This document shows positions 1 through 10,448 of a DNA stretch of 64,000 nt, piece after piece. A program made the translations under genes and the position numbers. Numbering within the stretch: position 1 is the stretch's first letter; every line of letters starts with the position of its first letter. The stretch lies in the NCBI GenBank assembly GCA_013112685.1, contig JABFGC010000002.1, positions 2,614,902-2,678,901 on the forward strand, read 5' to 3'. Under the pieces are notes generated by a model. That model saw only the letters and a program-made list of their open reading frames with translations, was not told the DNA's origin and did no database searches. This DNA comes from Chloroflexota bacterium (GTDB lineage: Bacteria; Chloroflexota; Anaerolineae; Anaerolineales; Villigracilaceae).

Positions 1-124
1 TGTTTTTGCTTTCTGCTTGCACAATCCAAATTTTGGTTGTACACTTCATAACAGATGTAACAAATCGTACAATCGGGTCACAAACAGCCAGATAGACACA
101 GGTCATCACAGGTCTGGAGGGAAT

Positions 125-1258
125 ATGGCAAACTTGATACGCCGTTTGAGGTTGTGGTTAATCGAAAGAAGGGGACGCAGCCTTGGCGCGCCGACGATAC
201 GCTTCGACGAAAGGGAGATCATTGCGCCCGGCAGGGATTTAGATGTTCGCTACGATATATGGCGCTTCCTGACGGGCGTGAGCGCTTTTTACCTGCCGCT
301 TCCTCCAAACACGTATGGCATCGTCATCTTCCCGGATGGGACGACCCGCAACCTGGCGGGGGGACTGCACGAAGTGCGGTCCGGCTTGTACAAACTTCAA
401 TACGTGGATAAACACGAACGCTTCGATTTCACCGCGCCCATTACCGAAATCGCGCTGGATGGGGAGATTCTCACCCTGCGCGTCCTCGTCCAATACCGCG
501 TGATTGATCCCCTGATCGTCCTCAAAATTGACCGCCCCATCGAAACCCTGATGGAAAACATCCAGTCGGACCTTGCCCAGTACGTCCGCAGCCATAACCA
601 CGCGGATATTATCAACCCGGCAGATGCAGAGGATAGGGGAAGAATCCTCCAGCACCTGATTCAAAAGCACCTCAGCCGCCATCCGCTTTCGCGGGCAATT
701 GCCATCTCGGGTATCGAGATCAAGGAGTACGCCGGCGACCAGGACTACATCAGCCAGCGGCGCAGTTACCAGATCCGGCAGAGAGAGGATCTGTTCGACA
801 GGGCGCAGTTGGATCGCAAAAAGGAGATCGAGCGCATGCGGGCGGAACATAAGGTGGAGTTGGAGAAATTAAACGCCAAAGCCGCCGCTGAATCCGCCGC
901 ATTGCGAAATGAAATCCTTTACGAGAGCCAGAAGCGGGACATCCTGCTCGATGAGATGCGGCAGCAATCCAAACGGCGGCACGAATTGGTCGTCAAAGCC
1001 ATGGACGCCATCAGCGAAGCCATGGAACATTCCATGTACTCGCGCAACGCCAGCAGTGAGATAAGGAATAACATCAAGGAACTACTCGCCGCCATCGGCG
1101 AAAGCAGACCCGATACCGGTCAGACGGCGCCGCCGGGAGGAGCCGCCCCCGCCCAAGGCGGCGCTCCCCCTGCCCAAGCCGGTCCGCAAACTTCCGGCAA
1201 TGAGAAGATCGAGCGTTTGACCAACTCCCTGCTGAGTCTCTTAAGAACGCAAAAATGA
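125..1258 (+). CDS. SPFH/band-7-like protein with C-terminal coiled coil
   Basis: First gene of the cluster that runs to 8902. The ATG at 125 is chosen because a GGAGG ribosome site ends about 4 nt before it; the reading frame is open further upstream but without such a site. Residues about 50-210 look like an SPFH/band-7 (prohibitin-type) domain, including the typical stretch VLVQYRVIDP. Residues about 215-310 are highly charged and heptad-like (RKKEIERMRAEHKVELEKL), as in flotillin-type coiled coils. A Gly/Pro/Ala linker near the C-terminus leads to a short amphipathic tail. Unlike classical flotillins there is no obvious N-terminal membrane hairpin. SPFH proteins form ring-like oligomeric scaffolds, so a scaffolding role for the downstream kinases is inferred. 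It overlaps the next gene by 4 bp. Confidence 0.7.
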   Translation: MANLIRRLRLWLIERRGRSLGAPTIRFDEREIIAPGRDLDVRYDIWRFLTGVSAFYLPLPPNTYGIVIFPDGTTRNLAGGLHEVRSGLYKLQYVDKHERFDFTAPITEIALDGEILTLRVLVQYRVIDPLIVLKIDRPIETLMENIQSDLAQYVRSHNHADIINPADAEDRGRILQHLIQKHLSRHPLSRAIAISGIEIKEYAGDQDYISQRRSYQIRQREDLFDRAQLDRKKEIERMRAEHKVELEKLNAKAAAESAALRNEILYESQKRDILLDEMRQQSKRRHELVVKAMDAISEAMEHSMYSRNASSEIRNNIKELLAAIGESRPDTGQTAPPGGAAPAQGGAPPAQAGPQTSGNEKIERLTNSLLSLLRTQK

Positions 1259-2340
1259 ACGTCCCTTACATCGAAGCCGTTCAAACCCAGTCCGATTGGC
1301 AGGTAGTGTTTGCCTTTCAAGCCTTCCTGCGCCCGATTGACCAATGGATCAAGATGAAATGGGGGTTCAACACAGCCGTACTGCTGGAGGAAGCGCTCGA
1401 CCGCTTCAAACTATTCCTTGAATCCCAGGTCACAAGCGACGAGTTTCAGTCGGAGGACGAGCAGAGCAACCGCACCCTGGCATTGCGCTGCATCAACCTG
1501 CCCGGCGAAGGGCTTCAGTTCGCCATTTTGGGCAAGGCAGCCGATCCCGAAAAGGAACACGCCTTGACGGCAGGGCGGGTCTACGCGCGCGAAATTTTCT
1601 CCACATTTCCGCACGATTTTATTCTCAAACCTGCCGAAACCAAGCCGGACTTCGACAGACTTGCCGGAAGTGTGCCATTCACTCAAAAGATCCGGCTCGC
1701 CGGTATCCAACGGGAAAATGCGTTTTTTCCGCCCATGCTGCGCTATCAGTACATAACCGGGTTATGGCAATCCAGCTCCCGCGCCTACGAACAGGTCTGG
1801 CGCGCGCTTTCCGGTTCGCCGCCGGGTACCATGCTCAACATAACCTTGCGTCCTTCGACCTTGTATCAAAACGAAAAAGAACTCCTGCTGGATGTTCGGA
1901 AGAAACTCCCCAAACCCGGGCAGGATGAAGATATTTTCTCGCCGCACCTTTCGTGGGTGGATGCCTGCATCAAGCGAAGGCTCACCCCCTGGAAAAAGTT
2001 TTTTCAGATGCAGATCCACGTGCTTGCCGAAGACGCGCCCGACGATAACCTCCTGCGCTCCATCGGCTCCGCCTTTACCCGAAGCACAAGCGACCTGTCC
2101 ACCCCCGGCTTCCAGATCGTGCGTCCCAATTCCGCAGACGAAGAGGAGGAATGGCGCAGGACGATTCGCACGTTGGATTTCACTCCCTCCCCGCGGCGGA
2201 TGGATGACTTGGCGGATGTGGATGAAGTCCACGCCGTTTTCCGCCTCCCCTATAGACAGGAAACTGGTCTCCCCGGTTTGAGTCTGGTCGAACTCCCAAA
2301 GGAATCCTCCCCATCAGCAGAACAGAAAGAGAATGGCTGA
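1255..2340 (+). CDS. Unknown protein of the SPFH-kinase-NTPase cluster
   Basis: A 361-residue protein starting in an ATGA overlap with the SPFH gene, so translation is probably coupled. I do not recognise a family. It is soluble, with no signal peptide or membrane segment, and ends in an acidic, low-complexity tail. Two features stand out: a motif-like LRYQYITGLWQSSSRAYEQ near residue 160, and a central segment similar in feel to a second copy of the N-terminal half. It overlaps the following kinase gene by 8 bp. Its position between a scaffold and a multi-domain sensor kinase suggests an adaptor or effector, but that is inference only. Confidence 0.6.
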   Translation: MNVPYIEAVQTQSDWQVVFAFQAFLRPIDQWIKMKWGFNTAVLLEEALDRFKLFLESQVTSDEFQSEDEQSNRTLALRCINLPGEGLQFAILGKAADPEKEHALTAGRVYAREIFSTFPHDFILKPAETKPDFDRLAGSVPFTQKIRLAGIQRENAFFPPMLRYQYITGLWQSSSRAYEQVWRALSGSPPGTMLNITLRPSTLYQNEKELLLDVRKKLPKPGQDEDIFSPHLSWVDACIKRRLTPWKKFFQMQIHVLAEDAPDDNLLRSIGSAFTRSTSDLSTPGFQIVRPNSADEEEEWRRTIRTLDFTPSPRRMDDLADVDEVHAVFRLPYRQETGLPGLSLVELPKESSPSAEQKENG

Positions 2341-4521
2341 CAACAGGAAAGACCGCCTCGTCCGCGTGCGTGTGACCAAGCATCTTCCCCAGGGGCTTTC
2401 CGTCGTTTTGGATGACGGTCAGCGGGGGGATTATCCGCACGCGCGAAATCGCCTGGAAGGACGAGGATGCCGTCAATTGGAGGGCGGATTTTCCGGTCGG
2501 CTGGGAGGGATTTGCATTCTCGATCCCGACGAAAAAGGGCGAGACGCGCGAGTTCAGCCTGCGATTGGCAGAGAACGACCCCTGGGATGATTTCTTCGAC
2601 GGGTGGGACAAATCCGAGGTCTTCGAGGGGATGGTCACGAGCGTTTACGATTACGGCGCGTTTGTCGAGATCGAGCCGGGGATTACCGGGTTGTTGCACA
2701 AATCCCAGTTGCCGCCGAAACTGCAACCATCCATCCTGGATCTGTTCTGGTATGGCGACAGGGTGCTGGTGATCATCCGCGAGGTGGACCACGAGTTGAG
2801 GCAGATCGGCTTGAGCCTCGCGCCTGCGGGAAAAACTTCCGGGGAGGAAATTTCAACTGGACGGAGCCAACCCATCGTCACGGATGAGGCGGGCATGGGG
2901 ATGGAACAAATCCTGAAGGTGAAGATCCCCCGCAGGCACATCCTTGTCGTGGAAGACGAAGTTTCCCAATCCAAAGCGATATGCGGCTGGCTGCGGGAGA
3001 TGGGTCAGAGCGTGGATGCGGTTGACAACGCGGAGGATGCGATTGACTTCCTGTCCAGGATCCTGCCCGATATTGTTTTGGTTGACGTCGGTTTGCCAAC
3101 CATGAGCGGGACCGACCTCACTCGCTTTATCCTGCAAAATTATCCCCAGGTGCAGGCGGTCAATGCGACGGATTGGGCGCGCGCGAATGACATCGGCGAC
3201 ACGCTCGATGAGCCTGCAAGCGTTGGGGGGAAAACTTCTGTACAAGCCCCTGCTCCCGGAAGACCTTGCCGCCTATCTTTTATACGAGCAGGATCAAGGG
3301 GGCGTTCACGCAAAGCGGGACGAGGACAAGCTGTTCGTCCCAAGAAACCCGGCGCACGACCCCGGGAAGACGATCCACGCGCTGCTCACGGCGTGCAAAA
3401 AACGCCTGGGCATCGAACAGGTATTCCTGTTTTCGCTCGACCCCTCGCACCGCAGAATCCACATCGTGGAGCGCGCCGGCGAAGGCATGGTCAATAAAAA
3501 CGCCATCGCGCAATTGATTTACAGCCCCGTGCGCGATGCGGCGGAAGATCGCGAGGTGATTGTCTTGAACGAGATCGGGGAAAAAGACCACAAGCGATTT
3601 CAGTATTTGCTCGAGTTCCTGCCGTCCACAGTCTCCTGCATGGGCGTTCCCGTTCCAGCCCAGTCAACGGTGAAGTATGCGTTGTTTGCCACCGACCGCC
3701 GGTCCAGGCAGTTCAGCGACGAAAGGCAGTTGTATATGGAAGGGCTGGCGCTCGCGGTTGGCGCCGCCCTGGACCAGAGTACGCTCCGGGAGCGCGCCGT
3801 GCTGATGCAGCGGTCGGCGCTCATCGGGAATCTTGCCAGCGGGATGATCCATGAGATCAACAACCTGATCGCGCCGCTTCCTTATGAATCGGACAGGTTG
3901 AGAAGGAACCTGGAGCGCCTCGAGCAACACGCGGACGATGCGTCCTACGCAAAGGTCAGGAACGAGATCACGAGCATCGAACAGGACATCCGCCAGATCA
4001 TCAGCACGGTGAATACGTTCGGGGTCATCGCCAAGAATCCCAAAATGGAAGTTGTGCGGGTGGACGAAATCATCAAAAACACGCTGCTTTTGGTGCGCGA
4101 GATCAGCAAGCGGGCGCGCGTGACCCTGACGTTCAACCCGCCGGAAAATCTCGTGGTGGTCCGAAACCAGGCGGTGTTCCTGGAACAGATCGTTTTGAAT
4201 GTGGCGTTGAACGCCATCCAGCAGATCGGCGAACACCGCAGCGATGGCGACGGGCGCATCCAAATTGACATGGAAGTGGTCAACGACACTCAGGGCAACG
4301 CCGCCTGTCGAATTCTTGTCATTGACAACGGACCGGGAATCCACGCGACCTTGTGGGAAAAGGTGTTCGAAATGGGCTTTTCCACCCGCCAGGATGGCAG
4401 CGGGATCGGCCTGTTCGTTTCCCGCAACTTGATGGAGGAGATCGGCGGCAGGATTTACGTTGCAAACAGCCACATCCTGCACGGCACGGTCTTCGCCCTG
4501 GAGTTTCCAATCCAGATATGA
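2333..4521 (+). CDS. S1-REC-GAF hybrid histidine kinase (two frameshifts)
   Basis: Read as one gene across two single-base shifts. Order: a short N-terminal module, an S1-type OB fold (GMVTSVYDYGAFVEIEPGI), a receiver domain with phospho-acceptor Asp in IVLVDVGLP, a GAF-like sensor, then a histidine-kinase core with H-box around HEINN, N-box region (NVALNAIQQIG), IDNGPGI and the ATP-lid GSGIGLFVSRN. Each shift removes one G if corrected and each falls in a six-G run (2424-2429, 3225-3230); translation is smooth after correction. S1 domains bind RNA, so a fused S1 suggests sensing of RNA or ribosomes (inference). No membrane segment is seen, so the kinase is cytosolic. It is followed 9 bp later by a second kinase. 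Confidence 0.75.
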
Positions 4522-4530
4522 GGGTAATCC

Positions 4531-6124
4531 ATGAATCGCATACTCATCCTCGACGACAACCAACGCTTCGCAGATGCACTGAAGGACAACATCGCCGAAT
4601 TCGACGGCTACGAAACCGAATTCGTCGAAGCGGCTTATACATCGGAGGAAGCCATCGAACTTGCCCGGCAGGCGGCGGAAAACCAGCAGCCCTTCACCGT
4701 TTTCCTCATTGACCAAAATCTAGAGGCGGAAAAAGACGGCATCCAGACGATGAAGGAACTGCTTGCCATCCGTTCCGAGGCGGACGCGATCATTTTCACC
4801 GGTTATGACACTCCCCAAGAGGGGATGCGCGCCTACGAAGAGGGCGCATCCCGTTATCTGCCCAAGCCCTTCGAACCAAAAGAACTGGCGTTCATCCTGA
4901 AGGACTTGTCGCGCTCCAGAAAGGTCAGGCTGGATGAAGCCCGCCAACGCCGACAGTTCCAGGTGGCGGCAAAGATCGCGGAAGCGGTGGGAGCGAGTTT
5001 TAAACCTCGAAACTACCATGGATGCAGTACTGGAAACCTTATATGAGACGTTCGATAAAACAAAATTGTGTGTTCTGTTGTACGACCAGCGTGAAAAAGC
5101 GCTGCGCTTTGCCCCGGCGACCTTGAAATACTACGAAATTCTAAACCCTGATTTTTTTCAACGCGATACGTTCCCGCTGGACCGGGAAACAATCGCCTGT
5201 CGTGTGGCAAGGCAAGCCCTGAAAGCCAGGGAAATGAAATGTGAAAACGTGGGAAATGTTGCAGAAGACCCAGATTATGCGAACCTGAATCCCAGCACGA
5301 AGTCGGAATGCTGCGTCGGGCTGCTTAATTCCAAAAGCGAATTGCTCGGCGTCCTGGCGCTGGAACGGGAATGGCTCAATGGCTTCGGTGAGGATGACCT
5401 GGATTTGATAAAAATCGCGGCGCGTCATATCAGCATCGCCATCGAGCGCGCCCAACAGAGCGAGGAGTTGGAGTTCAACTCCGCAGTGGCGGCGCAGACT
5501 TCGTGGGCGGCGAATATTGCGCACGAGTTGAATAGCGAGGTTGGAAAGATCGCCAATTGGGCGTACCTTATTCAAGCGGCCACCGAAGAGCATTCAATAG
5601 TATGGGAATATGCGAGGAGCATCGAGGAGAGCGCTTATCAGTTATCAAGCGCGAATCCCTGGAGCGCCCAGCCGGTAAAAACGGTGGATATCGAAGATTT
5701 CCTTGTACACCACTTGCAAAAAATCGCTCCGAAAAAGAGCATCGAGGTTGATCTCCATCTGGGCGCCGCAAATGCCCAAGTGGAAATAAAACCCGCGCAG
5801 TTTCAATTCTTCATTAAACAACTGCTGAGCAATGCCGCAAGAGCCATGACTGGAATGGAGATAAAAAAAGTTCTTGTGGCCACCAGACTGTTGGGCAATG
5901 ACGTGGTCGAAATCCTTTTCCAGGATTTTGGTCCCGGCATCAGTGATGACAACCGCGCATCGGTCTTCCATAGGTCGTTTACGACCAAGGAAACAGGCGG
6001 CTATGGGCTGCTTTTCGTACGCCAGGTAATCGAAGACATGCAGGGCAGAATCTCATTACTGCCCTATCAGTTCGGTCAGGGCGCAGCCTTTTTAATCCAC
6101 TTCCCAACCGCGGCATCATTATAA
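4531..6124 (+). CDS. REC-GAF-HATPase signalling kinase (one frameshift)
   Basis: Starts with a receiver domain (DDN acidic patch at the start, acceptor Asp in FLIDQNL, conserved Lys in LPKPF), followed by a GAF domain (about residues 165-305) and a C-terminal GHKL ATPase (N-box QLLSNAARAMT, G1 box DFGPGI, GGYGLLFVRQ). The expected H-box region reads IAHELNSEVGK, a degenerate but His-containing dimerisation motif. One extra T in a T4 run at 4998-5001 breaks the frame; removing it gives continuous sequence through the REC-GAF linker. The short N-terminal reading alone would be a lone receiver, which I consider an artefact. It probably exchanges phosphate with the REC domains encoded on either side. 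Confidence 0.75.
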
Positions 6125-6139
6125 AGCAGGGATACAGGC

Positions 6140-7807
6140 ATGAATGACATCTTTACGAACATTAATAGTATCAAGCCGCGTTTATTGCTTGTTGAGAATG
6201 ACCCAATCGCGCGTGTTTCCTATCAAGCCTTATTATTGGAATGGGGGTATGAACCCGTATTGGCAATGGGACTGGGAAGCGCCCTGCAAAAAAACGCAAA
6301 GGAACTGGCGGCCCAAAAACGATGCACGCTCGCCCTTATCGATCTTCGGCTCGTTGATGACGATGACGAGCAGGATACGACCGGGCTGGCACTTGCAGAA
6401 GAGATGAAACCCAACCTTCACCCGATCATATTAAGTGGGCACGAAGATAGAAGGTTCCTGAAAGACATGCTCCGATACCACAAGGATATTCCTTTTGTCG
6501 GAAAGCAGGATCGTCGTGAAGAGTTGCAAAGGATTCTTAACCAAGAAGCTGCAAAAGTCAGCGCGGCAAAACGCAGTCTAGTGTTCGAACAGACCGATGT
6601 CTTATCCGAATTTCTAGAGTCCGACTTCGTTAAAGAAGTAGGCGAATTTTCCGATCAGATTGTGGACGTGTTGGCGCAGTTATTTCCCACCGCGTCTATG
6701 CTCAGGTTTGAAAAATTAAGCCTGTCAAAGGAATCTTCTGAAGTGTCCTCTGCCATCCGACCGAACTCCATCGTGCTCAAAGTCCACGAAGATAGTCTCG
6801 AACCATGCATTGTAAAACTGGCACGTGCCGGAAAAATCCAGCAGGAAGTGAAGAGATACTATCAATTCATCTCCAGAAAGCTCACGGGAAACTTCAATGC
6901 ACAGTTAATTGAACATGCCATCCTATGGGATGTTGGCGGAGCGGCTTATTCGTTCGTAAGCGGGCAGGGAACACGAACATTCACCAACTTTTACAAGGAA
7001 AGGTCAATTGACGATATAAAAGAGGTGCTCAGATCGTTTTTCTGCGACATCTGGTCGAAATATTACTCCGTGAGCAAACCAAAGGATGAGGAGGAAGAGA
7101 AGGAAGAGCCAACCAAATCCCTATTTGACCTTTATTTACAGACATGGGGGCAGGATTGGTATGAAAAATGGGTCAAAGAACTTTTCAGCAAGGACTTAAG
7201 AAGAGCCGAAAGCGTTCTAAACGCATACCATCTCCCCCATCCCCTCGAATGGTTAAGAAACAAAGTCGCTGAAACCCTGCTTGATGCAAGTAAAACGACC
7301 CCTCTCCGGGTGGCTGTCACACATGGCGACCTGCACGGCGATAACCTGCTGGTGGATGATAGAAAAAACGTCTGGGTCATAGACTTTGAACGGTGCGGGG
7401 AAGGACACGCATTGCAGGATTTCATCGAGCTGGAGGCGGATATATTGAATCGCCTGTTGGGGAACAACGTAAATCCACCCGCTTATTTCAAGATGTGCAT
7501 GACCATATTCAAGCAAGGCAAAATTCAGGAGTTCCATGAATCTGAAACCATCTCAAGTGATGCAAATGTCGAGAAAGCGCTGAAAACAATTTCGTTCCTC
7601 CGCGGGCTGGCTTTGCAATGCACGGGTATTACCGACGCTCGGGAATATCTTTTTGGGCTCCTCTTCAACACGATATTCCAAGCCGCATTAGTATGCAAAG
7701 AGGGACTCCAAAAGAGCGAACGTCCTCTCCTTCTTGCTGGATTCATCTGTCATCGCCTCGACCAATGGGATCAACCCTGGCCCCCTGAAAACTGGAATCT
7801 ATCATAA
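6140..7807 (+). CDS. Receiver domain fused to phosphotransferase-like kinase domain
   Basis: Residues about 12-140 are a receiver-like domain (LLLVEND; acceptor candidate in LIDLRL; Ser/Thr in ILSG; Lys in VGKQD). After a helical linker, residues about 190-500 look like an aminoglycoside/choline-kinase-type fold: the catalytic loop THGDLHGDNLLV and the metal-binding segment WVIDFERCGEGHALQD match the HGDxxxxN and D-x-D/E patterns of that superfamily. A Lys in SIVLKV and IVKLAR could contact ATP. The substrate is unknown; antibiotic resistance is unlikely given the REC fusion and the neighbours. The acidic insert DEEEEKEEPTK near residue 315 is probably a loop. Similar kinase-fold domains occur in NTPase-centred bacterial conflict systems, but assignment to such a family is inference. 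Confidence 0.7.
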   Translation: MNDIFTNINSIKPRLLLVENDPIARVSYQALLLEWGYEPVLAMGLGSALQKNAKELAAQKRCTLALIDLRLVDDDDEQDTTGLALAEEMKPNLHPIILSGHEDRRFLKDMLRYHKDIPFVGKQDRREELQRILNQEAAKVSAAKRSLVFEQTDVLSEFLESDFVKEVGEFSDQIVDVLAQLFPTASMLRFEKLSLSKESSEVSSAIRPNSIVLKVHEDSLEPCIVKLARAGKIQQEVKRYYQFISRKLTGNFNAQLIEHAILWDVGGAAYSFVSGQGTRTFTNFYKERSIDDIKEVLRSFFCDIWSKYYSVSKPKDEEEEKEEPTKSLFDLYLQTWGQDWYEKWVKELFSKDLRRAESVLNAYHLPHPLEWLRNKVAETLLDASKTTPLRVAVTHGDLHGDNLLVDDRKNVWVIDFERCGEGHALQDFIELEADILNRLLGNNVNPPAYFKMCMTIFKQGKIQEFHESETISSDANVEKALKTISFLRGLALQCTGITDAREYLFGLLFNTIFQAALVCKEGLQKSERPLLLAGFICHRLDQWDQPWPPENWNLS

Positions 7808-7821
7808 CGATTGGAGAAACC

Positions 7822-8902
7822 ATGAGCACAATCCCTTCGCACTATCGGGAAGAAGTATTAAAGCCGTTCTTCAACTATGTGAAAAGCGGCGAGTCGTTTT
7901 ATCTGATCGGCGCGCCCAGCGTTGGGAAGACCCGCCTGGTGGATTTCGTCATGGGCGACGACCCGGACGCTTTATGGGCGGGCGAGGATTACGATCGCGA
8001 CTGGGTCAAGAAGAAATACCTGGGCGAGGATATTGCGACAAAAATCTGGCTGGTGCGCGTGGACATGAACAACATGCAATACGACACCGACTGGAGGTTT
8101 CAGTTTTACGAATTGCTCCTTAACAGCATCCTGTTGACGTGTAATCGCAATAGTTCGATGGAAAAAATCGAACCTCTGAAGCAGGAACTGGCAGGGCTGG
8201 ATTCCCAGGTCATCCAAAGCAAGGATGCGCTCATGGCGCATCGGCTGTTCGGGATGGCGGTCAACATGATCTGCCAGCTATACGGCATCCGTCTCTGTTT
8301 TCTTTTCGATGAGTTCGACAAAACCTATGGCACCGCCATGCCCCATGAAACGTTCGCCCAGTTGCGAGCCATCCGCGATGCGAACAAATACCGGCTCTCT
8401 TATGTGCTGTTCCTGCGGGGTCTGCCTGAGAAATTGCGCGACCCGCTGGAAAATGAAGGCTTTTTCGAGCTGATCTCCCGCAACATGCTGGGACTCGGGA
8501 CCCTATTCCAGGCAGGATGCGCTGCACATCATCAGCCAGTTGGAAAAACGCCGTGAACATACGCTCTCCAAAGAACATCGAGAGTGGATTTGTACTTTCA
8601 GTGGAGGTCACCCCGGATTGATCCAGGCGTTGTTCACCGTCCTGAAAGAATATCCAGCCGCCGCTTCAAAACTGGACGATGTGGATTGGTTCGCTCGTCA
8701 GGAGGCGGTGCGCGAAGAATTCAGAAAAATCCTGGAGGGCTTATCCGTCGAAGAGCAGGCGGCGCTGCGAAGCCTGGCAAACGGCGATAAAAGTTCCGTT
8801 ACGCCCGCAATCGGAAAACAAATTCACGCCAAGGGTTTGATCAAACCGACGAGCGACCACGTCCAGTTTTTCAGTCCCATGTTCGGATATTGGCTGAGAT
8901 AG
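7822..8902 (+). CDS. STAND/AAA-type NTPase with C-terminal winged helix (one frameshift)
   Basis: P-loop NTPase: Walker A is GAPSVGKT (residues about 31-38) and Walker B is LCFLFDEFDK, typical of the ORC/STAND branch of AAA-like ATPases. Residues about 250-360 include SGGHPGLIQALF, the GxP motif region typical of STAND proteins, and a likely winged-helix tail (LSVEEQAALRSLANG...KQIHAKGLI). An extra base at GGGACC (8497-8502) splits the gene; the expected reading there is LGLGPYSRQDAL. It starts 14 bp after the REC-kinase gene with a GGAGAAACC ribosome site and is the last gene of the cluster. STAND NTPases act as nucleotide-dependent switches, so this protein may be the output or trigger of the system. 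Confidence 0.7.
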
Positions 8903-8930
8903 CGAGTATTTTTCAAAACGCCTCCTCATT

Positions 8931-8953
8931 CACCCTTCTCATCGGGAGGGGTG
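8931..8953. terminator. Hairpin between the signalling cluster and the 5S gene
   Basis: A 10-bp stem with G-U pairs and a 3-nt loop (CACCCTTCTC / GGGAGGGGTG) lies 28 bp after the last plus-strand stop, between two convergent transcription units. A short T-rich stretch (gttcttta) follows on the plus strand. It could terminate the cluster and/or the rrn transcript arriving from the other side. Confidence 0.45.
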
Positions 8954-9024
8954 AGTTCTTTAATTGGAGAACGCTGTCTCTGCATTGATCTGCATTGACA
9001 GCGCCGCATTATTAAAGAAAAGCC

Positions 9025-9142
<118 letters not shown>

Positions 9143-9492
9143 GACAATTTCACAGATGAATTGTCCTGAATAACAATTGAATGTAGTATTTCGGAAAAGT
9201 ACCAAGTTCTCCGCACCACAGGAGGAAGCCCTCGACCATTAGTACAGTTTAGCTGAACACATTACTGTGCTTACACACACTGCCTATATACCAGGTAGTC
9301 TACCTGGGGTCTTACTCCCTTACGGGAATACAGGGATCTAATCTTAGGGCGAGTTTCCCACTTAGATGCTTTCAGCGGTTATCTCTGCCAGACATGGCTA
9401 CCCAGCGATGCTCCTGGCGGAACAACTGGCACACTAGAGGTCTGTCCACTCCGGTCCTCTCGTACTAGGAGCAGCTCCCTTCAAATCCCTTA

Positions 9493-9551
<59 letters not shown>

Positions 9552-9552
9552 G

Positions 9553-9586
<34 letters not shown>

Positions 9587-9590
9587 TGTC

Positions 9591-9626
<36 letters not shown>

Positions 9627-9662
9627 GAGCGAGATCGTCGATGTGAACTCTTGGATCTCACC

Positions 9663-9693
<31 letters not shown>

Positions 9694-9855
9694 GTAAGCC
9701 ACGGCCCTTCCACTCGGTACCGTGGGATCACTAAGCCCGTCTTTCGACTCTGTTCGGCGCGTTGGCCTTACAGTCAAGCTCCCTTATGCCTTTACACTCT
9801 GTGGTGGGTTTCCATTCCACCTGAGGGAACCTTTGGGCGCCTCCGTTACCTTTTG

Positions 9856-9892
<37 letters not shown>

Positions 9893-10039
9893 GGTCCCCC
9901 ATCCGGTTGACGGAATGGGGTTAGGATCTAAACATAATCAGGGTGGTATTTCACTGATGGCTCCACCGACGCTAGCGCGCCAGCTTCAAAGCCTCCCACC
10001 TATCCTACACAGATCATGTCCAAATACAATGCCAAGTTG

Positions 10040-10079
<40 letters not shown>

Positions 10080-10168
10080 GGCCGCATCTTCACAGCCATT
10101 TCAATTTCACCGGGTCCCTCGTCGAGACAGTGCTCTAATTGTTACGCGGTTCGTGCGGGTCGGAACTT

Positions 10169-10428
10169 CGCTATATTCTCGCATTCCTGCGAGCGCAGAC
10201 TATATCTTGATTTCCTTTCGGAAACCGCCGGCGTATGATAACGATGTAAATTTGCTTTCGCAGAAATCGCTATCTCACCCTTTTCAGGGATCAGTCGTTA
10301 CGGGGTCAATCCTTCGTTTTACACTCAGAATGACTTCCCACGGTATTACCCTCTCTTTTGCACGACGCCTTGTACGTCGCAACGAGATTGGGTTTCACCG
10401 TTATTAGCCAGCATGGGCAATGTTACTT
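10169..10428 (-). ncRNA. Group I intron at 23S position 1951, no ORF
   Basis: A 260-bp insertion splitting the conserved 23S sequence TTGTCGGGT/AAGTTCC. On the minus strand the upstream exon ends in U and the intron ends in G, as group I introns require. GCCC near the intron start can pair with the exon GGGU, giving P1 with the U-G splice pair. The core shows a P7 pair: GTAACGACTGA (R-like) and AAGATATAGTC (S-like, plus coordinates 10198-10208). The small size means it is ribozyme only. The insertion site is the same as that of the Coxiella burnetii L1951 intron (established knowledge). Confidence 0.85.
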
Positions 10429-10448
10429 ACCCGACAAGGAATTTCGCT

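Noticed and set aside
1..124. A promoter or an N-terminal extension of the SPFH gene in the first 124 bases
   Set aside because: No convincing -35/-10 pair was found. The upstream in-frame codons have no ribosome site, while GGAGG precedes the ATG at 125.
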